Shown here: piece after piece, positions 1-5,045 of the stretch
Position numbering within the stretch: the stretch's first letter is position 1
Layout of the letters: each line of letters starts with the position of its first letter
Assembly (NCBI GenBank): GCA_028274925.1
Contig: JAQCNR010000485.1
Coordinates: 1-7,721 of the forward strand
Reading direction: 5' to 3'
From: Halovenus sp.
GTDB lineage: Archaea; Halobacteriota; Halobacteria; Halobacteriales; Haloarculaceae
Length of the DNA: 7,721 bases
Program-made: the position numbers and the translations under genes
Notes under the pieces: model-generated
What the model was told of the DNA's origin: nothing
Seen by the model: only the letters and a program-made list of their open reading frames with translations
Databases searched by the model: none

Positions 1-376
1 CGAACTCGTCGAAACCGCGGTCGTATTCCCAGTGTGGTGTCAGAAAGCCGTTGCTCGCGTTGAATCCACCGGTCGTGACGCCCGCCTGCTGGAGTACCTC
101 TGCGAGCGTCGGCGAGTCCGGAAGCCCGATTGTTTCGGACTCTGCGAAGACGGACCGGGAGCCGAGAATCCCCGGGAAAGAAAACGGTGTCCAGTTCCCG
201 TGTGCGAAGGCGTTCTCGAAGGTGACTCCGCCGTCTGCGAGTCGGTCCAGTTCAGGGGTCGTATTACTCTCCGGAAAGCCACCAACCGCGCTCGCACGCA
301 GCGAATCGACGGTGATGAGAACGACGTTCTCGACCTGTTTGCCTGCCCCGTCTGTTGCATGTTGACCGCTGGCCAC
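1..376 (-). CDS. Sulfatase-superfamily hydrolase, N-terminal part (truncated by window edge)
   Basis: The first 125 codons of an alkaline-phosphatase/sulfatase superfamily protein (PF00884 type) are visible; the 3' end lies outside the window. Residues 16-26 form the first strand and metal-binding Asp (VENVVLITVDS, Asp24). Residues 40-56 give the usual 'TPELDRLADGGVTFENAF' block, and later residues fit the 'PTLAEVLQQAGVTTGGF' and 'YDRGFDEF' blocks of the family. The classical nucleophile motif C/S-x-P-x-R is not seen: the equivalent place reads W62-T63-P64-F65-S66, so there is no formylglycine precursor. The GTG at 374-376 is the only conventional start after the in-frame stop at 389-391 and before the conserved domain. 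A TATA-like element lies about 30 nt upstream. The gene follows ilvE on the same strand with a 57-nt gap. The family assignment is firm; the substrate (sulfate ester, phosphoester or other) is unknown. Confidence 0.85.
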   Translation of the reverse strand, partial: MASGQHATDGAGKQVENVVLITVDSLRASAVGGFPESNTTPELDRLADGGVTFENAFAHGNWTPFSFPGILGSRSVFAESETIGLPDSPTLAEVLQQAGVTTGGFNASNGFLTPHWEYDRGFDEF

Positions 377-402
377 TGTAGTGGCTGGTTAGGTCGGTAC
401 TG

Positions 403-410
403 ACTTAACT
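403..410 (-). promoter_or_regulatory. TATA-like element of the sulfatase-family gene
   Basis: AGTTAAGT on the minus strand is centred about 30 nt upstream of the GTG start at 376. This predicts a leaderless or very short-leader transcript. It sits in the 57-nt AT-rich gap after the ilvE stop codon, so the gene probably has its own promoter. Inferred from position and sequence only. Confidence 0.5.
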
Positions 411-433
411 TATCTGCTAATCCCTTTCAGGAG

Positions 434-1369
434 TTACATCTCGACTGGGGTGAACCAGTCCTCGTACTCCGCAGGCTGTTCTTCGACAATCTCGAAGAAC
501 TTCGCCTGGAGTTCGTCGGTCACTGGCCCTTTCGTGCCGGAGCCAATCACCTTGTCGTCGACGGACGTAATCGGCGTGACTTCTGCTGCCGTGCCGGTAA
601 AGAACAGTTCGTCGGCGGTGTACAGTTCGCCCCGAGAGATGGTCGCCTCGTCGTGGACGGTGTAGCCCAGGTCTTCGGCAATCTGGATCGCCGAGCGTCG
701 AGTAATTCCGTCGAGGATACTCTCGGCGAGGCCAGTCGTGTAGATTTCGCCGTCGCGGACGAGGAAGATGTTCTCGCCGGGGCCTTCTGCGACGTTGCCC
801 TCCTTGTTGAGGACGATTGCCTCGACGTAGTCGTTGCGCTTGGCCTCTAAACTGGCGAGTACGCTGTTAACGTAAGCACCGGTCGTCTTGGAGTTGGTCG
901 GAATCTGGCTCGAGGAGTGTTTCCGCCACGACGAGACGGCCACGTCGATACCCTCTTCGAGTGCTTCCTCGCCGAGATAGGCACCCCACGGCCACGCCGC
1001 GATAGCGACCTGTTCGGGGCATTCGGAGGGGTTCAGACCGAGCATCTCGTAGCCGTAGAAGGCAATCGGGCGGATGTAACAGGACTCGAGTTCCTGGCGC
1101 TGAATCAGTTCCATCGTCGCCTCGGTCAGTTCTTCGCGTGTGTACGGAATCTCCAGTTCGTAGGGCTTGGCCGACTGATAGAGTCGTTCGAGGTGTTCCT
1201 CCCAGCGGAAAATTGCTGGTCCCTTCTCGGTATCGTAACAGCGGACTCCCTCGAAGACTCCCGTTCCGTAATGCAGACCGTGCGAGAGGACGTGAACGTC
1301 CGCCTCGTCCCACGGCACGAACTCACCGTCCATCCAGATGGTGTCGACATCCATCTCGTCGAAGCTCAT
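434..1369 (-). CDS. ilvE: Branched-chain amino acid aminotransferase
   Basis: This is a cytoplasmic PLP-dependent class IV aminotransferase that interconverts Val, Leu and Ile with their 2-oxoacids, using glutamate/2-oxoglutarate (EC 2.6.1.42). The 311-residue length is normal for the family. Landmarks, numbered from the start chosen here: W12-MDGEF near the N-terminus, then HGLHYGTGVFEGVR (residues 30-43), YIRP (98-101), the PLP-binding Lys161 in NSKTTGAYVNS, EGPGENIF (195-202, matching EGAGENLF of Escherichia coli IlvE), and TGTAAEVTPI near residues 258-267. An in-frame ATG lies 21 nt upstream at 1390. I chose the ATG at 1369 because a TATA-like box at 1393-1399 is centred 27 nt from it, which fits leaderless initiation; that box would be too close to the 1390 ATG. 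Product assignment is very secure. Confidence 0.96.
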   Translation of the reverse strand: MSFDEMDVDTIWMDGEFVPWDEADVHVLSHGLHYGTGVFEGVRCYDTEKGPAIFRWEEHLERLYQSAKPYELEIPYTREELTEATMELIQRQELESCYIRPIAFYGYEMLGLNPSECPEQVAIAAWPWGAYLGEEALEEGIDVAVSSWRKHSSSQIPTNSKTTGAYVNSVLASLEAKRNDYVEAIVLNKEGNVAEGPGENIFLVRDGEIYTTGLAESILDGITRRSAIQIAEDLGYTVHDEATISRGELYTADELFFTGTAAEVTPITSVDDKVIGSGTKGPVTDELQAKFFEIVEEQPAEYEDWFTPVEM

Positions 1370-1392
1370 ATCCGCATAGATTGGCCCCATCG

Positions 1393-1399
1393 TTAAGTA
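1393..1399 (-). promoter_or_regulatory. TATA-like element of ilvE; decides its start codon
   Basis: TACTTAA on the minus strand is centred 27 nt upstream of the ATG at 1369. Transcription would start at or beside that ATG, downstream of the alternative ATG at 1390. The element lies in the 48-nt gap between ilvE and the DUF1028 gene. Confidence 0.6.
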
Positions 1400-1438
1400 G
1401 CTTCACGATTCGCTGAGAGAACTCCCCAGCGCTCGCTA

Positions 1439-2113
1439 TTAAGACCACTCGGCCGATGCGTCTTGATGGTACTGTTTGGCCCGGTCGTACTGACTCCGGA
1501 GGTCGGCAAGCGGTGACGCCGAGGCGTCGACCCGGAGGTCGTTGTACCACTCGTTCGCGACGCCTGCGGTTGGGTCGACCACCCTGACCGCGGCGCTGCG
1601 AGCGTCGGCGTCTCGTCTGTCACCGCCCGCCTCGTCTCCCGCAACAAGTGCCTCGATGAGCCGGACGGCCAGCGGCCGGTCCGGTGACGCAGCGGCGAAG
1701 CTCTCGGCCGTCGTCTCGAGTGTCGCTTGGTTTACGAGCGTGTTGCCCGCGACGGAGTAGTTCTCCCCGGCGATATCTCCGTAGGCGGCTCCCAGTTCCT
1801 CTTGCTCGGCGACGAAGTCAGCACCGTGGTGGACGGCCCGCGATTGGGCTCCGAGGGCGTGGACCTGAAGCATCGGGGCTGATTCGCTCGCCGCCAGCGC
1901 GGCAGCGGCGGCGTCGTCGGCACGGAGACCATCCTCGAGATAGCCGCGAACCTGTGGCCCGACTTCGCCGTACGTCTGATACTGTGTTGCTACTGCGCCA
2001 CTGGCCGAAACCGCGGGACAGAAGACGCCGATTCCGGGATTATTTGTCGTCACCCCGACACCGAAGCTGTGGCCTTCGCCGACCTGCTCGCGGGCGACGA
2101 TACTGAAGGTCAT
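1439..2113 (-). CDS. DUF1028 family protein (Ntn-hydrolase-like, function unknown)
   Basis: The 224-residue protein matches DUF1028 (PF06267/COG3342), which is grouped with the Ntn-hydrolase fold; no reaction is established for it. Recognisable blocks in order: MTFSIVARE at the N-terminus, a GVGVTTNNPGIGVFCPAV segment (18-35) where relatives have an equivalent strand pair, GAVATQ (39-44), a YG.....YLEDGLRADDAA helix (48-69), YSVAGNTL (119-126, relatives have YSAQGNML), and EAGGDRR...SAAVRVV (161-179). The ATG at 2113 starts exactly at the family's N-terminal MTFSIVAR, so the start is secure. No signal peptide or membrane segment is visible, so it is probably cytoplasmic. It lies 51 nt after ribB and 69 nt before the ilvE start on the same strand, but it has its own TATA-like element, so the neighbourhood does not by itself assign it to flavin or amino acid metabolism. 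Confidence 0.9.
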   Translation of the reverse strand: MTFSIVAREQVGEGHSFGVGVTTNNPGIGVFCPAVSASGAVATQYQTYGEVGPQVRGYLEDGLRADDAAAAALAASESAPMLQVHALGAQSRAVHHGADFVAEQEELGAAYGDIAGENYSVAGNTLVNQATLETTAESFAAASPDRPLAVRLIEALVAGDEAGGDRRDADARSAAVRVVDPTAGVANEWYNDLRVDASASPLADLRSQYDRAKQYHQDASAEWS

Positions 2114-2130
2114 ATCACTGTTTCTGCCAA

Positions 2131-2140
2131 CAATAAAAAA
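2131..2140 (-). promoter_or_regulatory. T-rich tract: TATA box for the DUF1028 gene and possible ribB terminator
   Basis: The minus strand reads TTTTTTATTG here, centred about 23 nt upstream of the DUF1028 ATG at 2113, which fits a TATA box with a leaderless or near-leaderless start. The T6 run also lies about 25-30 nt after the ribB stop codon, where an archaeal oligo-T terminator would be expected. Either or both roles are possible. Confidence 0.5.
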
Positions 2141-2164
2141 TGTCTTCCGGGCGACTCGGCGTCC

Positions 2165-2761
2165 TCAGCGGCTCCGTTCGACCAGCACCGACCCCTCGAT
2201 GTACGGGATTCCGTGTGACTCAGCATACGCCGCAGCGTCGGCGGGAGTCATCGCCTCGTTCGTGTGGTCGTCGAGCATCTCACAGACCACAACTGCGGGT
2301 TCGACACCGGCGAGTTCCGCCAGTGCGATGCCGAGTTCGGTGTGGCCCTGCCGGTTCGTGAGCAGACCCGGTGCCGCCCGAAGGATGTGGATGTGGCCGG
2401 GTGAACGGAACTCGGTGGCAAAGTCGACTTGGTCGGGGGTCTCGGCCGCGCGTGCGAGTTCGCGAATCGTCAGCGAGCGGTCCTCGTCGGTGATCCCGGT
2501 CCGAGTATTTCGATGGTTGACCGGCAGCGAGAACGAGGAGCGGTCGTCGTACGTGAGGTCGTGCCTCGCCGCGGCGGGATGGTCAATTTCAGACTGGAGA
2601 AAGGGCAGGTCGAACGCTTCCGAAACGGCGTCGCTGAGCGCGACACAGACCAGTCCGCCCGCGTCGTTACGCAGTTGCGCCACCGCTTCGGGCGTGACCG
2701 CGCTGGCTGGATAGATGAGGTCAGTTTCCCCTTCGCGGTCGGCCGCGTCGTGAATGCACAC
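2165..2761 (-). CDS. ribB: 3,4-dihydroxy-2-butanone 4-phosphate synthase (RibB)
   Basis: RibB converts ribulose 5-phosphate to 3,4-dihydroxy-2-butanone 4-phosphate plus formate (EC 4.1.99.12), giving the four-carbon unit of riboflavin; it acts in the cytoplasm. From the GTG at 2761, visible motifs are HDAADREGETDLIYPA (acidic metal/substrate site, residues 4-19), RNDAGGLVCVAL (31-42), LPVNHRNTRTGITDEDR (79-95), SPGHIHILRA (120-129), RQGHTE (137-142, catalytic His) and VVCEMLDD (158-165, catalytic Glu). No GTP cyclohydrolase II domain follows, so it is stand-alone. The coordinates use the first conventional start, but this removes the expected first helix: protein-like sequence continues in frame upstream to about 2839 (see the separate entry). 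It is the second gene of the rbkR operon, with no TATA box of its own. Product certain, N-terminus not. Confidence 0.93.
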   Translation of the reverse strand: MCIHDAADREGETDLIYPASAVTPEAVAQLRNDAGGLVCVALSDAVSEAFDLPFLQSEIDHPAAARHDLTYDDRSSFSLPVNHRNTRTGITDEDRSLTIRELARAAETPDQVDFATEFRSPGHIHILRAAPGLLTNRQGHTELGIALAELAGVEPAVVVCEMLDDHTNEAMTPADAAAYAESHGIPYIEGSVLVERSR

Positions 2762-2839
2762 GGGTTCGCCGCGCTGGAACGCCTCGATAACGGCGTCGAG
2801 TCCGCTTGCGACCGCCGTCGCGTCACTGCTGTGCGACAG
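2762..2839 (-). other. ribB: In-frame N-terminal extension of ribB starting at a CTG codon
   Basis: Reading back from the GTG at 2761, the ribB frame stays open for 33 codons to a TGA at 2846-2848. Its last part reads ATAVASGLDAVIEAFQRGEP. This looks like the amphipathic first helix that precedes the 'VCIHDAADREGE' strand in RibB proteins. The open stretch contains no ATG, GTG or TTG. A CTG at 2837-2839 lies 6 nt after a strong Shine-Dalgarno sequence and would give a 224-residue protein overlapping rbkR by 17 nt. The alternative is a missing base: a GTG at 2824-2826 overlaps the rbkR stop but is in the wrong frame, and one extra base just after it would give MT-x-ATAVASGL. Which is true cannot be settled here. 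Confidence 0.6.
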
Positions 2840-3521
2840 AGACCGTCACCTCCGTTCCATCTTCGAGGTCAAGTTCGGTTCTGAGTTCGTCTGGCGCGAT
2901 GATTTCGAGGTTGTCGTCGCCGTGGTGGGTCCGCTCCGGCGAGATGACGTGGGCCTGCTCGTACTCGGTGTCGCCGACACTCAGCGTCGCCGGATAACAG
3001 TATGCGGGACCGTAGGTCCGGTCGTCGGACTCCCAGCCCTCGATCGTTACGGGGTCGAAGGCGTCCAGTCGGGCGCGCGAGCGAATGCTCTCGGTCTTCA
3101 AGTCGACATTTAGCGTTCCGGCGAATGGCTCGTAGCCCAGTCTTTCGCGGAACTGCTCCATATATCCCGAGAGGCTGATGTAGTGGCGGCCTTCGCCCAT
3201 CCCACTGGTGACTGAGCCGTGGAGGTCGACAGCCTGTGCGCCCTCGAAGATTTGCTGGTAGCTGGCGTACTCGGCCTGCAGGCGCTGTTCGCCCGCGGCC
3301 GTAATCTCGATCCACTGGCCGTCGCCGACGATTTCACGGGTGACGTAGCCACCCTCGTCCAGTTCCTGCAGTCGCCGCGAAGCGGTCTGGTTCGACGCGT
3401 CGAGTCGGTCCGCGAGCAGCGAACAGGAGAGTTTCTCCTCGCCGTCGAGCGCACCGAGCAGTGCCAACTCCTTCAGCGTCGTCACCTCGTCGCTCCCGAG
3501 CGCCTGCTGTGTCTCTGCCAT
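2823..3521 (-). CDS. rbkR: CTP-dependent riboflavin kinase with N-terminal DNA-binding domain (RbkR)
   Basis: This is a bifunctional 232-residue protein. The C-terminal half (about 97-230) is the archaeal riboflavin kinase that makes FMN using CTP (EC 2.7.1.161), as in Methanocaldococcus jannaschii MJ0056. Its signatures are GSVTSGMGEGRHYISL (102-117), LGYEPFAGTLNV (128-139, with the GTLN nucleotide/Mg loop), YGPAYCYPATL (170-180), and HVISPERTHHGDDNLEIIAP (191-210) before a LEDGTEVTV tail. Residues about 12-75 form a winged helix-turn-helix (SLLADRLDASNQTASRRLQELDEGGYV) of the type found in RbkR regulators, which control riboflavin genes in archaea. The ATG at 3521 is preceded by a TATA-like box centred about 27 nt upstream, so the mRNA is probably leaderless. 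It is cotranscribed with ribB, and a perfect palindrome beside its promoter suggests autoregulation. Confidence 0.95.
   Translation of the reverse strand: MAETQQALGSDEVTTLKELALLGALDGEEKLSCSLLADRLDASNQTASRRLQELDEGGYVTREIVGDGQWIEITAAGEQRLQAEYASYQQIFEGAQAVDLHGSVTSGMGEGRHYISLSGYMEQFRERLGYEPFAGTLNVDLKTESIRSRARLDAFDPVTIEGWESDDRTYGPAYCYPATLSVGDTEYEQAHVISPERTHHGDDNLEIIAPDELRTELDLEDGTEVTVSVAQQ
2846..2853 (-). promoter_or_regulatory. Strong Shine-Dalgarno sequence inside the rbkR 3' end
   Basis: GGAGGTGA on the minus strand complements the archaeal 16S 3' end (CACCUCC) over its full length. It lies 6 nt before the in-frame CTG (2839) and 19 nt before the out-of-frame GTG (2826). It also encodes Glu-Val-Thr of RbkR, so chance occurrence is possible. 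A downstream operon gene in a leaderless genome is where a Shine-Dalgarno sequence is expected. Confidence 0.5.
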
Positions 3522-3531
3522 ACTGTACAGT
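3522..3531. repeat. 10-bp palindrome touching the rbkR start codon
   Basis: ACTGTACAGT is a perfect inverted repeat immediately upstream of the rbkR ATG, at the predicted transcription start. It could be a second regulator contact or coincidence. Confidence 0.35.
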
Positions 3532-3544
3532 CAGGTATCTCGAC

Positions 3545-3552
3545 CCTTAAGC
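3545..3552 (-). promoter_or_regulatory. TATA-like element of the rbkR-ribB operon
   Basis: GCTTAAGG on the minus strand is centred about 27 nt upstream of the rbkR ATG at 3521. The implied transcription start coincides with the start codon. The BRE position would fall in the adjacent palindrome. Confidence 0.6.
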
Positions 3553-3568
3553 ATAACGCATGCGTTAT
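3553..3568. promoter_or_regulatory. Candidate RbkR operator: perfect 16-bp palindrome
   Basis: ATAACGCATGCGTTAT is a perfect inverted repeat of two 8-bp arms with no spacer. It directly abuts the upstream side of the rbkR TATA-like element, covering the BRE position where TFB binds. A dimeric winged-helix protein bound there would block transcription, and RbkR is encoded by the gene it precedes. The same palindrome is not seen at the other promoters in the window. The operator role is an inference from position and symmetry. Confidence 0.6.
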
Positions 3569-3575
3569 TCATATC

Positions 3576-3580
3576 AAAAA
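3576..3580 (-). terminator. Possible oligo-T terminator after the DUF502 gene
   Basis: A T5 run on the minus strand lies about 72 nt after the DUF502 stop codon and just before the rbkR operator. Short T runs can end archaeal transcripts, but five T's without other support is weak. Confidence 0.2.
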
Positions 3581-3651
3581 TGGAACGAAGCTGCGTCGTA
3601 CATATCTAACTAGGGAATAGACCAAGTTAACGCCGTTGGTTCGGCCGGCCG

Positions 3652-4377
3652 TCACGCACCGGAGTTGGGGTCAGCGTCGGGCTCTGGCTCCGCTCCAGCG
3701 GCCGCGTCACCTGTCGGTTCGGCGCTTGCGGTGTCGGCAGCCTCGTCGACGGTTGCCTCCTCGGCACTGGCTTGGGTCGGAGACTCGTCACCGACGTCGA
3801 GAATTTCTCGTACAGAGCGGTCACCCCGGTTGCCGTCTTCCTCGCCGAAGCCAGCGCTCAGAATCCGCGTCAGTGCTTGCTCGACTGAGTCGTCGATCTC
3901 CTCGTATCTGTCCTCCTCGACTTCGATGACGAACCCCGAAGTGATGTTCGGAGCCGTCGGCAAAAAGAGGATATGCCGTCCATCTGCAGTTTGCTTTCCG
4001 GTCTTGAACGCGGTCATCCGGAGGCCGTCCCACACTTCGAGTCGCACCGGAGCCTGCAGGTCACTCGTCCCCGAGAGTGCGGTTTCGACGGCCATCTTCG
4101 AGGCATTGTAGATGACCCGAAGCCCGGGTAACTGGTTTATCATGTCGTCGAGTGCCCGTTCGAGTACCGAGCCAACTGCAGTCCGCATCAGATAGCCGAC
4201 AGAGAAGACGAGGAGAATAAAAATCACAATCGATAGCAGCGCTCGCGTCGGTTCACTCTCGACAGGGATGGGCACCTGAGTGAGTCGGTTATAAATCCAG
4301 GCGAGCACGACAATCGTCACCAGCAGGGGGACCAGAATAATGAGTCCGCTCGCAAAATCGCGCTTCCACGAAGCCAT
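3652..4377 (-). CDS. DUF502 family membrane protein with acidic C-terminal tail
   Basis: The 241-residue protein belongs to DUF502 (PF04367), a widespread family without an established biochemical role in prokaryotes; the plant relatives are the COV/LCV vascular-patterning proteins. Two hydrophobic segments (about 9-28 and 46-65) anchor it in the membrane. The following soluble domain shows the family blocks: LPGLRVIYNASKMAVETAL (83-101), a VRLEVWDG strand, then LFLPTAPNITSGFVIEV (137-153, typical for the family), and SVEQALTRILSAGF (164-177). After about residue 195 comes a low-complexity Ala/Glu/Asp/Pro tail, rich in acidic residues and probably disordered. The ATG at 4377 places the first membrane segment right after a short MASWKRDF start. 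Upstream in-frame codons to 4509 would run into the carS gene and are rejected. It is transcribed divergently from carS. Confidence 0.9.
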   Translation of the reverse strand: MASWKRDFASGLIILVPLLVTIVVLAWIYNRLTQVPIPVESEPTRALLSIVIFILLVFSVGYLMRTAVGSVLERALDDMINQLPGLRVIYNASKMAVETALSGTSDLQAPVRLEVWDGLRMTAFKTGKQTADGRHILFLPTAPNITSGFVIEVEEDRYEEIDDSVEQALTRILSAGFGEEDGNRGDRSVREILDVGDESPTQASAEEATVDEAADTASAEPTGDAAAGAEPEPDADPNSGA

Positions 4378-4400
4378 TAGGAAACTATCAGCACGGCTGG

Positions 4401-4405
4401 ATAAT
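4401..4405 (-). promoter_or_regulatory. TATA-like element of the DUF502 gene
   Basis: ATTAT on the minus strand is centred 26 nt upstream of the ATG at 4377, consistent with a leaderless transcript. It is one half of a divergent promoter region of 91 nt shared with carS. Confidence 0.5.
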
Positions 4406-4440
4406 GAGTTCTTGCTTTTCTTGTCGTGAAACGTGACAAC

Positions 4441-4446
4441 TAAACA
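4441..4446 (+). promoter_or_regulatory. TATA-like element of carS
   Basis: TAAACA is centred about 26 nt upstream of the ATG at 4469, consistent with a leaderless transcript and with that ATG being the true start. It lies about 40 nt from the opposing DUF502 TATA-like element. Confidence 0.5.
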
Positions 4447-4468
4447 CGGCCCCTGTCTCCACTCGGGT

Positions 4469-5014
4469 ATGAATCTCTTCGTTGTGGTGGCAACGGCAGT
4501 CTGGCTCATGTTGCCCGCCTACATCCCGAACAACGCCGCGGTGCTGGCCGGCGGCGGCCGGCCAATCGACGGCGGCCGAACGCTGGGCGGCCGCCGACTC
4601 CTTGGCGACGGCAAAACCTACCGCGGCACTGCCGTCGGGACGACTGCTGGCGCAATTGTCGCTGTCGTTCTGAATCAACTCAACCCGACAGTTGCTGACC
4701 TGCTCGGGGCGGAACTTCCAACGTTCCCGACGCTCGTACTCGTTGTCCTCCCGCTGGGCGCGATGCTCGGTGATATCACTGCTTCCTTTCTGAAACGCCG
4801 GACGGGTCGCGAGCGCGGCGCACCCTTCCCCGGCGTCGACCAACTCGATTTTGTCGCCGTTGGACTTATATTCGCCTTTCTCGTTGCGCCCGGCTGGTTT
4901 CTCGACTCGTTCACCCTCCCCGTACTGGCCGTTATTCTCGTTTTGACACCGCTGTTGCACGTGCTCACGAACGGAATCGCCTACGTTATCGGCGTCAAAG
5001 ACGAGCCGTGGTAA
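4469..5014 (+). CDS. carS: CDP-2,3-bis-(O-geranylgeranyl)-sn-glycerol synthase (CDP-archaeol synthase)
   Basis: CarS activates the archaeal ether-lipid precursor 2,3-bis-O-geranylgeranylglyceryl phosphate with CTP to give CDP-archaeol and pyrophosphate (EC 2.7.7.67), the branch point to polar headgroups; it is an integral membrane enzyme. The 181-residue length is normal. Signatures: IPNNAAVLAGGGRPIDGG (19-36), GGRRLLGDGKTYRG (40-53), the GDITASFLKRR motif (101-111) with RGAPFPGVDQLDF (116-128), the CDP-alcohol-activating cytidylyltransferase site. Hydrophobic segments lie near residues 1-18, 54-70, 87-104, 128-142 and 150-176. The ATG at 4469 is chosen over the in-frame ATG at 4433 because the family begins with a membrane helix right after the Met and the TATA-like box lies between the two. 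Long antisense reading frames here are shadows. Confidence 0.95.
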   Translation: MNLFVVVATAVWLMLPAYIPNNAAVLAGGGRPIDGGRTLGGRRLLGDGKTYRGTAVGTTAGAIVAVVLNQLNPTVADLLGAELPTFPTLVLVVLPLGAMLGDITASFLKRRTGRERGAPFPGVDQLDFVAVGLIFAFLVAPGWFLDSFTLPVLAVILVLTPLLHVLTNGIAYVIGVKDEPW

Positions 5015-5016
5015 CA

Positions 5017-5023
5017 CATATCT
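5017..5023 (+). promoter_or_regulatory. TATA-like element of the NTF2-like gene
   Basis: CATATCT begins 3 nt after the carS stop and is centred 26 nt upstream of the GTG at 5046. It supports that GTG and suggests the small gene can be transcribed separately from carS. Confidence 0.4.
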
Positions 5024-5045
5024 GACTGCCGCGCGAACGTAGCCC

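Noticed and set aside
917..1396. A 159-codon open frame on the plus strand opposite ilvE
   Set aside because: Antisense to conserved IlvE motifs, and no promoter-like element or family resemblance supports it.
2199..2714. A 171-codon open frame on the plus strand opposite ribB
   Set aside because: Antisense to conserved RibB motifs; Ser-rich translation without domain features.
2470..2826. A 118-codon minus-strand frame starting at the GTG that overlaps the rbkR stop
   Set aside because: Its Arg/Ser-rich translation is unlike haloarchaeal proteins and it overlaps ribB in another frame. The GTG itself is of interest only as a possible frame-shifted ribB start.
3642..3651. CGGCCGGCCG palindrome next to the DUF502 stop codon
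   Set aside because: Simple GC palindrome, common by chance in this base composition, with no T run for a terminator and no other copy noticed.
4429..4435. Short CGTGA direct repeats in the DUF502-carS promoter region
   Set aside because: Five-base repeats two bases apart are too short to distinguish from chance.
4388..5017. A 209-codon open frame on the minus strand opposite carS
   Set aside because: It lies antisense to an unmistakable CarS protein, has no recognisable domain, and is the usual antisense shadow in GC-rich haloarchaeal DNA.
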